Shown piece by piece: positions 42,201 through 51,631 of a DNA stretch of 64,000 nt; positions within the stretch are counted from its first letter, which is position 1; every line of letters begins with the position of its first letter. The DNA comes from Symsagittifera roscoffensis (taxonomy: Eukaryota > Xenacoelomorpha > Acoela > Convolutidae): assembly GCF_963678635.1 (NCBI RefSeq), contig NC_087067.1:27289547-27353546 (forward strand), written 5' to 3'. The translations under genes and the position numbers were made by a program. The notes beneath the pieces are model-generated. The model did no database searches and had not been told where the DNA came from. It saw nothing but the letters and a program-made list of their open reading frames with translations.

Positions 42201-45200
42201 TGAATCTGGACCACTCCCCGGACTCTTGATCTAGTCCCAGGTGTTCAACTTCTTCTCTGAATGTTACTTTCTTATCCCTGACTTTTGTCTGCTCCAGAAT
42301 TTTTTCGGGGATTTTTTCAACTAGTGATTGCACAACTTCCTTGCTATCAGTGATGCTTCCTTTTGAGACGTCAGTATTGTTCACTGTTTCTTCTCTCCGA
42401 AGTATGGTTAGTTCCGGTGCCTCCTGACCTTTCCCTTGGATCACGGGCTTGTCATCTGATAGTTTCTCAAGCAACCTCATTAAGTCTTCATCTATTCGGA
42501 CCGTTCCCTCCTCAACCTGGATGAGATCATAACCTTTTGCCTTGAGTGTTTCCCTCACGATCTTGGACTTGAGCATTATTCCTATCGGAATCCCTCTGCT
42601 TTTCTTCAAGATGGTCTTTTCAAGAGGCTCTTTCGGCAGTTCGGGATGATCTTCAATCGGTTTGCCTGATTTGTCCAGCCATCTCGTGAGTGGAAGACTG
42701 TCGTACGTTTCTTTGTCCATAAAGGAGAAGCCGTCTTTGATCTCAGGTCTGTCCGCCTCTCTTTGTTCTTGCCTCTCGTAGAACTCCGTCTTCTTACTCA
42801 AGCTGTCAGCATTTTGATGTTTATCTCGTGTTCTGTGCTCAATTATCATGTTGTATCCATCCAAGCGAACTATCCACCTCCCAATATAGCTCTGGTCCAT
42901 TGAGTACGTTTTCAGCCAGCTTAGTGCTCGGTTGTCGACTCGCAGCTTGAAGGGCTCACTGCCTAAGTATGCTCTGTATTTTTCGACAAAGGTGACCACC
43001 GCGAACATCTCTGCTTTCGGTGCTCCGTACTTCATTTCTGTGTCACTTAGGACCTTGCTCCCGTATGCTATTGGTCTCAAGACTGTCTTCCCGTTCCATT
43101 CTTGTTCTTGATGGAGAATCCCAGAAATAGCGACTACTGACGCATCCGTGTCTAGCACGTACATCCTCTTCTCAGTCGGCATACCCAGTACTGGTGCCTC
43201 ACACAGCTCTTTCTTTATTCTCTGGAATGACTCTTCTGCCGCGTTGTTCCCCGTGAACTTCTTGCCCTTATGTCTCATTAATTGTTGCATCGGGTATACC
43301 TTGTCCGCATAGCCCTTGATGAATTCTCTATAATAGTTGGCGAAACCCAGGAAGCTCATCAGCTGGTGTTCCGTCTTCGGTGATTTCCAGGTTAGGACTG
43401 CTTCCACGGCGTCTGGGTCAGGTCTGATACCGTGTTTATCTACCATCCTGCCCAAGTATTTAATCGAGTCCTTGAGTATCTCGCACTTTGATGGTTTACA
43501 CTTCAGCCCCGATCTTTTCATGCACGCGAACACCACGTCAAGCCTCTCGATGTGGTCTTCTAGTGTTGGCGTTGCTATTACCACGTCGTCCACGTAGCAC
43601 ATTACCAGGTTGCCGTACTTCTTCGTCACGCCTATCAACGCGTGTGCCATCAGCCGCTGAAACGTGGCTGTTGCATTGCAGAGTCCAAACGGCATCCGTT
43701 TCCATTGAAACAGACCCAACTCGCAGGCGAACCCTGTCTTGTCCCTGTCTTGCTTCCTTAATGGTACCTGCCAAAAGGCCGAGCCTAAATCAAGAGTCGT
43801 AAAAAATTTCGCATCACCTAACTTCGAGAGGCTCTCATCAATTCTAGGTATGGGATAGGCATCCTTCACCGTGACGGAGTTCAGGTATCGAAAGTCACAA
43901 CAAAACCTTAACTGGTCGCCTTTCTTTTTGGCCATCACTACTCCACACGCCCACGGTGACTTGGATGGTTCTATCATGTCATACTCTAGTAACGTTTCGA
44001 TTTCTTTTCTACACGCGTACGATTTGTGTGGGGTCATGCGCCTCGCCCCCTCCCTGTGTGGTACCGCGTTTTCCTCAAGTTCTATTTCATGTTCAACAAA
44101 ATTACAACACCCGATATCCGCCTTATGCCTTGAAAAAACCTCCTCGTTCCGCTCTAGTACGTCCTTGATAGCTTCGAGCTGTTCATCTTTCAGTTTGCCC
44201 CTTAAATGTTTAATCTCCGGCAGAACCGGTTTATCAGTTTGCATTTCATCTGGTGTGGGTCGCTCTGGAAAGTTCGAACAGCTCGAAAGCCCATCGTCCG
44301 TTTCTGACTTAAGTGATTTGATAAGACCTGAAGAATCTTTTATTCTCTGCAATCGTCTCAAGATACAAATTTTGTCCCTGTGGTTGGGACAATCAACAAC
44401 TTCATTTTGTTTTGAGTTTTCAATTGTTTCATATCGAGTTTTAACCGGTAAAGCATATCCCAGCTTCCTCCCTCTCTGTATCGTGATCGGTATATCAAGG
44501 GTATTCAACAAGACACTGACGCAGAGGCCGCTCTTCGTTATCGAAAATGATCTTCCTAAAACAGCAGCGCTTTGACTATTAGGATTTGGAACTATACACA
44601 CTTGCTTGTTGTCACTTAGTTCATTATAATTTTTCATCCTCAAGCTTACGATTGCCGCTTCATTAGCTTTTAACCTCACTCTCCTACTCAAGAATACCGG
44701 TGCTTTGTTCTCATTTGCCATTATTAAATTTACCGGTTTGATTGCGTACCTCCTATCCGGGTTCCGTATCCTGAACATTGCATTATTTAGATCTATCGTT
44801 ACGTCAAAATTCCTGATGAAGTCTCTGCCCAAAATGAATTGGTCAGATTCATCTAGGTTTTCTACCACGATGAAGCTCATCCACAGGTTACGTTCCCCCA
44901 AATTGAGGGCTATTATCGGCGTCCTGCCCAGCACCCGTAGGGCCCCTTTGTTTGCAGCTGACAGCCGTATTCTCGAGTCTATCAAGTCACCTTTGTCAAA
45001 GCCCATCTTTTCCCATGTTTCGATTGGTATGACGCTCAAGACTGCTCCCGTGTCAAGTAATCCACGCAACTGAGTTTTTTTGCCATTTATGTCTAGCACG
45101 TGCCCTGTCACGTCTGCTTCCGTCCCGATGTGCATTGCATCTTCTTCAAGCATGGCACAGTGTCCGATCGATCTTACTTTCAACTCTTCTTTCCCTACAT

Positions 45201-48021
45201 AGATTTGTCCAATTAGGTCTTCGTCGCATGTTATCATCGTCTTGGTATAGATGTTGATTCCATCTATATTTAGCATCACCTCGTGTGGACCATAAGCTTC
45301 AGTGTACCTATTATCAACACGTACCGACTTGCTGCCCCCTCTCGTGAGTAGTGCTCTTAGCGCTCTAGAAGTCGTTTGTGGACTTATTCCACTCAAGTAG
45401 TCTGCATACACGTCAATGTGCATTATCGTCTGGTCGCTTGGCTCGCTCAAGTTTCTGGTTACTTCGTGGCCGCCCACTGTGATTATCGACATTATTCTTG
45501 CTCCGATTTTCGATATTCCAAAAGGTTTACCTGTCACCATTTTCACGGTGTTACAATTCCCGTTCTTTGTTGAGCCCGTTCTAGCCTCCGGTACTGAGTT
45601 CGATCCGGTTAATGCTTCGTTAAAATTCTGTCTTTCGATCTCCAACTTTAGTTGTTGCTCTATCTCTTTCGCAGCCAGATCTTGTTTCACTTTGGCAATT
45701 GCTTCCGTCGCCGCTTTCTCATAATTTATCTCTAGAGAGCTCCCGGCCGCGGACTCTAACGCACCGCTAACATGTGTTACAGCTTTCACTGTCTTCGTCG
45801 CCAATTCGGTGTTTGGTGCTCCTAAGTTCCTAGATTCAAACTCGTTTTGCCTGTTCCGTTGATTCTGCACCGCCGCTAATGCCAACTTATGTTTGGGGTG
45901 ATTCTGGTCCTTGACCGCTTCCCAGAACAAGGGACAATCCATTCTGAAGTGCCCCTCCTGGTTACAGAAGAAGCATCTGGCGCCTATCTTGATGATTAAG
46001 CCATTATAGTACTCGTGTTCCTCCATCTGGCTCATATCCTCTTCATCCGGTGCATAACCTAGGCTCTTCATGCCTTGTTTGTACGTTGTGCAGTCAGCCA
46101 CATGATGATCCGCTGACCCGCAGTTCGCGCATGATCTGCGCTTGTCCATATCATCTCTAGGTTTGTACCATGATGACCTCTGGGGTTGGCTTCCCCCTTG
46201 CGTGTTCCTGTTTTCAGAATATGAGTACTTCTTAGGTTTCATCAGCATGTATTCTCTTGATTTCTGTCTCATTTCTTCTGGGGTGGGTGCGCTGTCCTTC
46301 GACAATGTGTAGTGTGTTGCTAACATTGTCCTTAAGTCATCACTTTTCACCCCATCGATGAACTTCGAGGCAATGCTAAAGTTCCGTCTATTTGTCGACT
46401 CCTCTGGGTCACTCCTCCTTCTCAAGCTCTCGAGGTCATCTAGGAACCGATCTATTGACTCGTCGTCCCTCTGCCTTCTCTTTTCAAATCGCATCATCGC
46501 TTGGTGACCCTTCATGCCTGACCCGAATCGATTCAGTAATATCTCGAAGATCTTGTCCGCGGTGTCGCGTTCTTCCTCCTTCTTTGCGACCACGCATTTT
46601 AATGCCGTTCCTTCCAAGTTGCTCAGTATGGCTGTACATGCTTGTCTTTCGTCACTCAAGTTATCTTGTTCTAGATGTAATCTCATCACTTCCACCCAAG
46701 TGTCAATGCATCCATCGGAGTCGTCCTTGAATTCTTTTGGCTTCTTGAATGTCTTTCTTGTTTTTCCCTCTCTCCTGTCGCTCGAGTCAGTGTTCCTCGT
46801 GGCGAAGGCCTCTAGAGTCCTGTTCATCATCTCCCAAGTGCTGGCCCATGTCATAGCATCCGGTCCTGTGTTGCTGTTAGCTGTTGCATCTCCCGGACCA
46901 GTCGTTGTATTCGACGTTCCATTCTTCATTATTGTTTTCGCAGCTGTTGGTGCTATGCTTATCGCATCCCTGGTTAAGGGCAACGGTGTCGATTGCCGTT
47001 TGTTCCTTTGTGGTTCTACAAAGTCAACTCTGGTGCCTTGCGTACGATCCGCTGCCGGTCTTTCTTGTGGAGTAGAACCTCTCAAGATTGCATCCAACTT
47101 CGCCTGTATTGCACACGAACTCTCGGCTTGACTCTTGCTCATTGTGTCCATTCTCCTTTCCAGGCTCCCTAATTGGCTGTTGACATCATCATATCGGTTC
47201 TTCAACTGTTGCATGTCTGTTTTGATGTTCTTTTCTCGTTCTTCATTGGTGGCTTCTACCTTATCTGACATTTCCTTGAGTCTCTCCTCTGTTGCCTTAG
47301 CTAGGTTAAAATAACTGTCTAGATACTCGTGCTTGTTGTATCTTATCTCCTTTTTTATCACCTCTCTGTCTTCTTCACTGTTCTTAAGTCTTTTGTCGAT
47401 CTGATTTAATTTCGCCAACAAGTCGCCCAGCTCAATGGTAGTCTCTTCATGGTCAGCCGTCGGTTTCTCTTCGGCCGTAGCCTCTGCTTTAGCTTGTTCC
47501 TCATTCTGGCCGGCTTCTGTCGCTTTCGTGCTCACTGTACCAAATGTTCCTGCTCTTTCTGTTTTTGGTTCTTCAGTCACGTTTTCTTTCGACTTGAGTC
47601 CGACCATCATTGCAAACTTGTCTGTGAAGGATGTCTTTTTCACTTGAGAGTCGTTTTTCACAGTCTCTCGGGTATTGCCTGTTGTGTCTTCCAATGCGTC
47701 TATTCGTGAAAACTCCACGGTTTTTTGACTTTGGTCTTCCACGTGGGGCATCGGTGTGGATTCCGTTGTCCTCTTCTCCACTTCATCTACGCTCTGGTCT
47801 GGTGTCTCTAGGTCGATTTCGATTGTGGGCTCCACCTGTTTTTCCCCCACATCTTCTCGTGTCTTGCTCTCGGTGCCACTCCTCGTACTGACCATGTTAA
47901 CTGAAAAGTTCTTCTTTATTATCTTTGGGCCTGTTGATGTCGTTCCGCGCAGCGATGAATTATATTTCGTGTTTGATCCACTTGACCTTTTTTCGAGCAC
48001 CGGTACCCTACTCCGCCTCAT
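39214..48021 (-). CDS. E2 ORF1: Gag-Pol polyprotein with macro-like C-terminus
   Basis: An intact 2,935-residue counterpart of E1 ORF1, about 265 residues shorter mainly in the N-terminal low-complexity part and the RNase H-integrase linker. Visible: coiled coil near 190-320, Gag capsid near 420-575, CCHC knuckles starting at C631 and C683, protease LLDTGAVLS with Asp990, reverse transcriptase with YVDD from Tyr1476, RNase H with VLDTDAS, integrase with the HHCC motif, Asp2232, Asp2291 and Glu2327, the GPF module, and the conserved VRGVGVGLTHTENL block. The last ~150 residues again match the TARG1-type pattern (GKYLCFLVTR, LTRLRDFMIERG, MPVYDPNRG). All catalytic residues I can check are present. 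The ATG at 48021 follows a splice-acceptor-like CTTAG by ~55 nt. Confidence 0.96.
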   Translation of the reverse strand: MRRSRVPVLEKRSSGSNTKYNSSLRGTTSTGPKIIKKNFSVNMVSTRSGTESKTREDVGEKQVEPTIEIDLETPDQSVDEVEKRTTESTPMPHVEDQSQKTVEFSRIDALEDTTGNTRETVKNDSQVKKTSFTDKFAMMVGLKSKENVTEEPKTERAGTFGTVSTKATEAGQNEEQAKAEATAEEKPTADHEETTIELGDLLAKLNQIDKRLKNSEEDREVIKKEIRYNKHEYLDSYFNLAKATEERLKEMSDKVEATNEEREKNIKTDMQQLKNRYDDVNSQLGSLERRMDTMSKSQAESSCAIQAKLDAILRGSTPQERPAADRTQGTRVDFVEPQRNKRQSTPLPLTRDAISIAPTAAKTIMKNGTSNTTTGPGDATANSNTGPDAMTWASTWEMMNRTLEAFATRNTDSSDRREGKTRKTFKKPKEFKDDSDGCIDTWVEVMRLHLEQDNLSDERQACTAILSNLEGTALKCVVAKKEEERDTADKIFEILLNRFGSGMKGHQAMMRFEKRRQRDDESIDRFLDDLESLRRRSDPEESTNRRNFSIASKFIDGVKSDDLRTMLATHYTLSKDSAPTPEEMRQKSREYMLMKPKKYSYSENRNTQGGSQPQRSSWYKPRDDMDKRRSCANCGSADHHVADCTTYKQGMKSLGYAPDEEDMSQMEEHEYYNGLIIKIGARCFFCNQEGHFRMDCPLFWEAVKDQNHPKHKLALAAVQNQRNRQNEFESRNLGAPNTELATKTVKAVTHVSGALESAAGSSLEINYEKAATEAIAKVKQDLAAKEIEQQLKLEIERQNFNEALTGSNSVPEARTGSTKNGNCNTVKMVTGKPFGISKIGARIMSIITVGGHEVTRNLSEPSDQTIMHIDVYADYLSGISPQTTSRALRALLTRGGSKSVRVDNRYTEAYGPHEVMLNIDGINIYTKTMITCDEDLIGQIYVGKEELKVRSIGHCAMLEEDAMHIGTEADVTGHVLDINGKKTQLRGLLDTGAVLSVIPIETWEKMGFDKGDLIDSRIRLSAANKGALRVLGRTPIIALNLGERNLWMSFIVVENLDESDQFILGRDFIRNFDVTIDLNNAMFRIRNPDRRYAIKPVNLIMANENKAPVFLSRRVRLKANEAAIVSLRMKNYNELSDNKQVCIVPNPNSQSAAVLGRSFSITKSGLCVSVLLNTLDIPITIQRGRKLGYALPVKTRYETIENSKQNEVVDCPNHRDKICILRRLQRIKDSSGLIKSLKSETDDGLSSCSNFPERPTPDEMQTDKPVLPEIKHLRGKLKDEQLEAIKDVLERNEEVFSRHKADIGCCNFVEHEIELEENAVPHREGARRMTPHKSYACRKEIETLLEYDMIEPSKSPWACGVVMAKKKGDQLRFCCDFRYLNSVTVKDAYPIPRIDESLSKLGDAKFFTTLDLGSAFWQVPLRKQDRDKTGFACELGLFQWKRMPFGLCNATATFQRLMAHALIGVTKKYGNLVMCYVDDVVIATPTLEDHIERLDVVFACMKRSGLKCKPSKCEILKDSIKYLGRMVDKHGIRPDPDAVEAVLTWKSPKTEHQLMSFLGFANYYREFIKGYADKVYPMQQLMRHKGKKFTGNNAAEESFQRIKKELCEAPVLGMPTEKRMYVLDTDASVVAISGILHQEQEWNGKTVLRPIAYGSKVLSDTEMKYGAPKAEMFAVVTFVEKYRAYLGSEPFKLRVDNRALSWLKTYSMDQSYIGRWIVRLDGYNMIIEHRTRDKHQNADSLSKKTEFYERQEQREADRPEIKDGFSFMDKETYDSLPLTRWLDKSGKPIEDHPELPKEPLEKTILKKSRGIPIGIMLKSKIVRETLKAKGYDLIQVEEGTVRIDEDLMRLLEKLSDDKPVIQGKGQEAPELTILRREETVNNTDVSKGSITDSKEVVQSLVEKIPEKILEQTKVRDKKVTFREEVEHLGLDQESGEWSRFMEEDETGEGKLSGEREEWDEDSDESSEDQDSLCMILTEEKIRQHDRELQTDPSSGTYNLEIQEVRGGEELEKIAVSRKPLRELSCNSNVRTNLVPEDDMKIVKRMICVKLSDDIHNPGEMNGQIMALKEHVKARYRLSDLIRAQKNDKMTSNLSKWIHSGVKEKGELEEDSYKILSQFYKEKRDLLYHTAEGVVACKRRDEEKILHKHNLIILPQLYQTEVLFRSHDQMGHQGIDKVQQRILHRFDWPGMRKACERWVNACLACLQVKDPRKMKFPLKSVESSEFNEVVQIDHQKICMTESGYNQILVIIDHFTKLAEAVPCQTASAEETCDHLITHWISRYGCPMTFQSDNGKAFVGDLTKELMKRSHIAQAHSTTYHPQTNGLVERQNRTLVNMLRVYCSRYMTDWDKYLPQVVGAYNSTQHSTTGISPFMMLTGRERAMPITFFYPEYEGKRTSPQAYVKEAIKRQQELNELCRRNTAQAQMRQRKKYDEKILRAKPYEVGQYVWVFQNVIPPKGTKKLLKKWRGPFMITEVHQQGRFYRLSTGRAAHYENLKPHVPSPEDWCLPKDMEGLEYLVVEPACEVNEKGTREKNDGNENLSLDDNEKIEVESDAGSFVEEDWNDPEQNEVPKWMEPDRPTPPETRTGNRKRTGMRYNRYGDDFLIDKIQPDKLGDELLSAGELEAEEEWQVIDDGGHYPQDDYSTPELETDLEQSEIERRENTNLRILEWMRDVKDESREGQSIQQIDVSAANYMKTEDPLFGWTATDRPLDIPKDNSDPTTSTGTSINIFVRGVGVGLTHTENLMIKKLKEVRETSGLELEEEEPEPTIGRNFKTKFEIPNEYSENIMITDSDFILSNRTSAICITADMSFKSRLEADFKREYQNVEFLFRQRPGLGGMAALPPSVAQVPGKYLCFLVTRVNDRNTIDPEHAILALTRLRDFMIERGIVEVSMPVYDPNRGKLSSRELYAILHVVFAETEIMVHLHKKYYLSIA
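39785..39860 (-). promoter_or_regulatory. E2 copy of the conserved PPT-like block in ORF1
   Basis: The GTCCGGGGAG core lies at 39819-39828 (minus strand). Over the central 44 bp only two positions vary among the three elements, although the surrounding ORF1 sequence is clearly diverged. Confidence 0.6.
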
Positions 48022-48076
48022 TATTTCTATTTACAATTGCTTTTATTTACAATTTTATTATATACACGATTCTATC

Positions 48077-48092
48077 CTAAGAATAAAAAAAA
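48077..48092 (-). promoter_or_regulatory. Candidate splice acceptor ahead of E2 ORF1
   Basis: On the minus strand a long T-run ends TTTTTATTCTTAG, about 55 nt before the ORF1 ATG. If used, much of the repeat-rich leader would be removed from, or replaced in, the ORF1 messenger. Confidence 0.4.
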
Positions 48093-48317
48093 TAATAAAA
48101 CAAAAAAAAAAAATTTTTGTGGTAACAAATTTTGTACAACGTGTTAAAAACCTTGTTGTAGCTCTCTTTCTAAAACTTTGAAAAGTTTCCCTTAATGTGG
48201 TCTCAACCGTACCTATTTCGATTTGTCTTATTTTGTCTTAAGACACACTTGTTGTAATTTTACTTCAATTTTTATACCGTCCCAAGACTATTCGTCACTA
48301 TCACAGTACTCTCCGCT

Positions 48318-48965
48318 AGTGTCCTAAGACCCTTGTACCAAGGCCACTGTTCCAAGACTACTGTCCCAAGACTAGTGTCCCAAGACTACTGTCCCAAGAC
48401 TAGTGTCCCAAGGCTAGTGTCCCAAGACTACTGTCCCAAGACTACTGTCCCAAGACTAGTGTCCCAAGGGTAGTGTCCCAAGACCACTGTCCCAAGACCA
48501 GTGTCCCAAGACCAGTGTCCCAAGGCTAGTGTCCCAAGACTAGTGTCCCAAGACTACTGTCCCAAGACCAGTGTCCCAAGACCAGTGTCCCAAGGCTAGT
48601 GTCCCAAGACTAGTGTCCCAAGACTACTGTCCCAAGACCAGTGTCCCAAGACCACTGTCCCAAGACCCTGTCCCAAGACCACTGTCCCAAGACCCTGTCC
48701 CAAGACCACTGTCCCAAGACCCCTGTCCCAAGACCCTGTCCCAAGACCACTGTCCCAAGACCCTTTCCCAAGACCCTGTCCCAAGACCCTTGTCCCAAGA
48801 CCACTGTCCCAAGACCCTGTCCCAAGACCACTGTCCCAAGACCCTGTCCCAAGACCACTGTCCCAAGACCCTGTCCCAAGACCACTGTCCCAAGACCCTG
48901 TCCCAAGACCACTGTCCCAAGACTGCTCTGTCCCAAGACTTCTTCGGTACTGTCCCAAGACTCGT
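48318..48965 (-). repeat. 14-bp minisatellite in the E2 leader
   Basis: About 45 tandem units of CCAAGACYASTGTC (plus strand; 13-14 bp). The left half (to ~48630) carries a higher-order 70-bp period of five units; the right half alternates 14- and 13-bp units (27-bp period). In the element sense strand the unit is G-rich (GGTCTTGGGACA). Confidence 0.95.
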
Positions 48966-49780
48966 CACGGAGTGTCTTCCTCGTTGTAGGGTCTTCTTGA
49001 ATCACCGTACCTTGTACCACCACTCAAGCTCTAGTAAAATTTTCCCAAAAACCCTCTCTTAAAAGCCAAATGTTGACCCCCCTCTTCTTTTTGGTTGTTT
49101 CTATTTCAATGTAGGTGCGCAGGTATCTTGTGATCACCTGTTCGTATAAAACCAAACACAAATCTTCACTAAAATGCAACAAAAATCTAAGTAAGAAAAA
49201 TAATAAAAACAGAAAAATGAGCCCACCTGAAATTCAAAGGTGACCAATGTCTACCTTTCGTCTAAAAAAAAATGTCTGGTACCTAATTGCCACGCGTTTT
49301 CCTCCCCCCACTAGTGATCTTATGGGGTATCACAAAAGCTGTCTATATCCGGTCCCCCCTACCAAACCAACCAGCGTACCAGTCTTAACTCGAGTTCAAA
49401 TTTCGATCTCCACCTAATATTACCAACGCGTGTTAATTTCTAATGTAACTAAGTCAACGATGTCGACTAATTAGTTACTCTAATTTCCCCCTTTTTACAA
49501 TTTACAACCGCCAACCTCTAACTTAACCAGCCCCCCTTCTAACCTCCCCCCTTTTTAGCCCCCCTTCTTAAGCCTAAAATTACCTTAAGCGCCGGGTGCT
49601 AAACCTCTCAAGAGAAAACCGTAGACCTGTCTCCAGGCCTGCTCAAGTAAAAACGTTCCTCAAAACCGGGGGATGTCGCTTATCCTATTTTACGCTTATC
49701 TCCTATAATGTAATGTGGATTTTAACGATACCCGTTCTGCCCAACTTGAGAACTCGAGAATTGCCAAATCCTTCTTGGCT

Positions 49781-49975
49781 GCTTTCCCACTCGACTGGTC
49801 ACCTGTTCCAGTCCAGTCTCCTATTGGTTCAGCTCAAGTGTCCCTGAACCACTTTCCCACTCGGCTGGTCACCTCTTCCAGTCAAGTCTCCTATTGGTTC
49901 AGCTCAAGTGTCCCTGAACCACTTTCCCACTCGGCTGGTCACCTCTTCCAGTGAAGTCTCCTATTGGTCCAGCTA
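49781..49975 (-). repeat. 70-bp tandem triplicate in the E2 leader
   Basis: TCGRCTGGTCACCTSTTCCA begins at 49791, 49861 and 49931, giving three copies of a 70-bp unit with few differences. The first two complete units each contain GCTCAAGTGTCC, again with the CTCAAG hexamer. Confidence 0.95.
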
Positions 49976-50442
49976 AGTTCCAAACTATCTGAAAACCCTT
50001 GACAACGCCCACACTCGGGCGCTTTATTACGGTTACTGGGTTAAATTGCTAGGTTGATCGAAACGATCGAACTTATAAAACAGTATGGGTATACTATTTA
50101 ATTAATATAAAGGTTTGATCCAACTGATCTGGTGTCAAAGTCACTGTCTTTTTTCGTTTTATGGTTTTTGTTCCTTTTTCTTTTCTTTTTTTGGCTTTTT
50201 TGTTTTGCTTTTTGTCTTTTTGCTCGTGTTTTTGTCTCCCTAGTTGCCCCCCTTTACTCGGTTAGCTAAGCCTCGTTCGGAGAGCGTACCAGGAAATTTT
50301 CTCGAGTTTTCTTAAAAAGCTATCACGGTACAACCGGAAGGTTTGCACGTTCCTGTCGAACCGTACCGCCGGTACTCTAGAATGGGCATTCAGCCCGAAG
50401 CTGTCTCAAGTGGGTTCGACTCCGTAGTCTTGATGTCGTAAA

Positions 50443-50457
50443 CACCCAGGAGCGCCA
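50443..50457 (-). promoter_or_regulatory. E2 primer binding site, probably tRNA-Asn
   Basis: On the minus strand TGGCGCTCCTGGGTG starts 12 nt after the 5' LTR, identical in sequence and spacing to the E1 site. Confidence 0.7.
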
Positions 50458-50469
50458 TAAAAACACTAT

Positions 50470-51384
50470 GTAACATTCGTCTACTGCAGTCACACATGAG
50501 GCTTAAGAAAAATAGGCCCTATAACCACTGGCTCAAGGGTCAGGGACACTATCTCTTGTGTTTTTCTACCTCAAGAACGGTCGGAGCCAGTTCGGTTCGT
50601 TTGTGACATGAGACTACGACCCGTTACAGCTTAAAGGCTACTACTAAAATATCCCCCCACTCTAGAATTAGAAACGTCCCCATACTTAGGTCTCTAGATA
50701 CCCAAAATACATGAACGCCGTTAAAAACCGGGTTGGAACAATCCGTTAAGTTGCTTTTTTATTAGACAGTGGAATTTTGATCCATTTCAGAAGGATCAAC
50801 CTAAAACTCGCCTTACCTCAACATAACAATTATAAAACACACTCTAGGAATTTAAATTTGTACTCACATAGTAGCACGCTCAAGAAGTGGGAAATAATCC
50901 AGTCGGTAGTTAACTCAAGAATTAAATAACGTAACTAAATGAGTCTAATGTTTTATAGTTTGAACAATGAGAACGAGTTTATACTCTAGACAATAGTTTT
51001 CTTGTGAACCATTAGGACACTCAAGCTGTCCACCTTTCCACCGAAGGTTCACTCTCGTCCAGTTCCGAATAATACTCCAGTCGCTATAATCCAATTCGTG
51101 GGAATGCTCTCGTCTCTGTCACAGATGGGACAGCTCTACTCTCGATTATGATAGTGGTGGAAATTGCGAATAGCAATTTCCTACTGCTTTTTCTTACAAC
51201 TTTCCCGCGTGTGTGACTCAATCGTTCTGAAATTGTTCTGATTTCTTTTTTCTGATTTTCAGTTCTCGCGAGAAAATCGTGCATGACAGGTTCCATTCGA
51301 AATTTTGAAAAATTAAATTTTACTCCAAAATCAAGTGTTTTTTGCTTCTCTCAAGGTCAAACTTACAAATATGACCGACTGGCA
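50470..51384 (-). repeat. E2 5' LTR
   Basis: Nearly identical partner of 3848-4764. Read on the minus strand it starts TGCCAGTCGG, where the 3' copy has TGGCCAGTCGG, and ends CGAATGTTACA. The 5' terminus therefore does not mirror the 3' terminus as it does in E1. Confidence 0.93.
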
Positions 51385-51631
51385 CAAAGTTACCATTTTT
51401 AGGCCATCAGTCAAACGACTTTTGATCAGCTTTCGTTTACATGCGAACACAACCACATAGCTGAGTCTCGGATCCTCAGACTACGTGATTGTCATTAAAA
51501 ACACGGCTCGAACAACCTATTTTTATATGTTTTTGTGTGACAGTTCTATATTAAATCCATTGGAGATGGATTGACCCTTTCCTCTTTCTAGCTACTCATA
51601 TTCTAAAATATCAAGTTACACCGGTGTTAAA
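51385..51631 (-). mobile_element. E3 3' LTR, inner part (right fragment)
   Basis: Continues the fragment at 3697-3847 after the E2 insertion. Stretches such as CATAGCTGAGTCTCGG, the following AAAAACA-GGCT and GGAGATGGATTGACCC align in order with the reverse-complemented E1 LTR (near 5760 and 5660). Similarity fades before 51631. The rest of the LTR and the 3' UTR seem deleted, because the ORF2 remnant starts here. Confidence 0.7.

Larger units (their letters stand above)
48022..50442 (-). other. E2 5' leader (2.4 kb), non-coding
   Basis: The stretch between PBS and ORF1. It holds a 14-bp minisatellite (48318-48965), a 70-bp triplicate (49781-49975), a pyrimidine-rich tract on the plus strand near 50145-50245, and many same-orientation CTCAAG hexamers. 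Frames that look open across the minisatellite are by-products of the repeat. Near the PBS a CCTTCCGG...ACCGTGA segment is shared with the E1 leader. Confidence 0.8.
3848..51384 (-). mobile_element. Element 2 (E2): giant Ty3/gypsy-type LTR retrotransposon, interrupted by E1
   Basis: Two near-identical ~915-bp LTRs lie at 3848-4764 and 50470-51384. The element is read on the minus strand: 5' LTR, PBS, 2.4-kb leader, ORF1 (48021 to 39214), spacer, ORF2 (38707 to 29933), 3' UTR, PPT, 3' LTR. E1 (5072-29700) is inserted into the 3' UTR. Without E1 the element is 22,908 bp. The flanking pentamers are AAAAG on the left and CAAAG on the right, matching at four of five bases, which fits a target-site duplication with one mutation. 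By eye the LTRs differ at about six bases plus one indel. ORF1 is intact and ORF2 carries two amber codons. Confidence 0.93.

Noticed and set aside
48318-48965. CRISPR-like array
   Set aside because: Units are contiguous with no unique spacers, and the context is a eukaryotic retroelement.
48571-49062. Long open frames on both strands across 48571-49062 encoding repeats of SQDxCPKT or LGTxVLGQG type
   Set aside because: They are translations of the 14-bp minisatellite, whose unit lacks stops in all frames; not genes.
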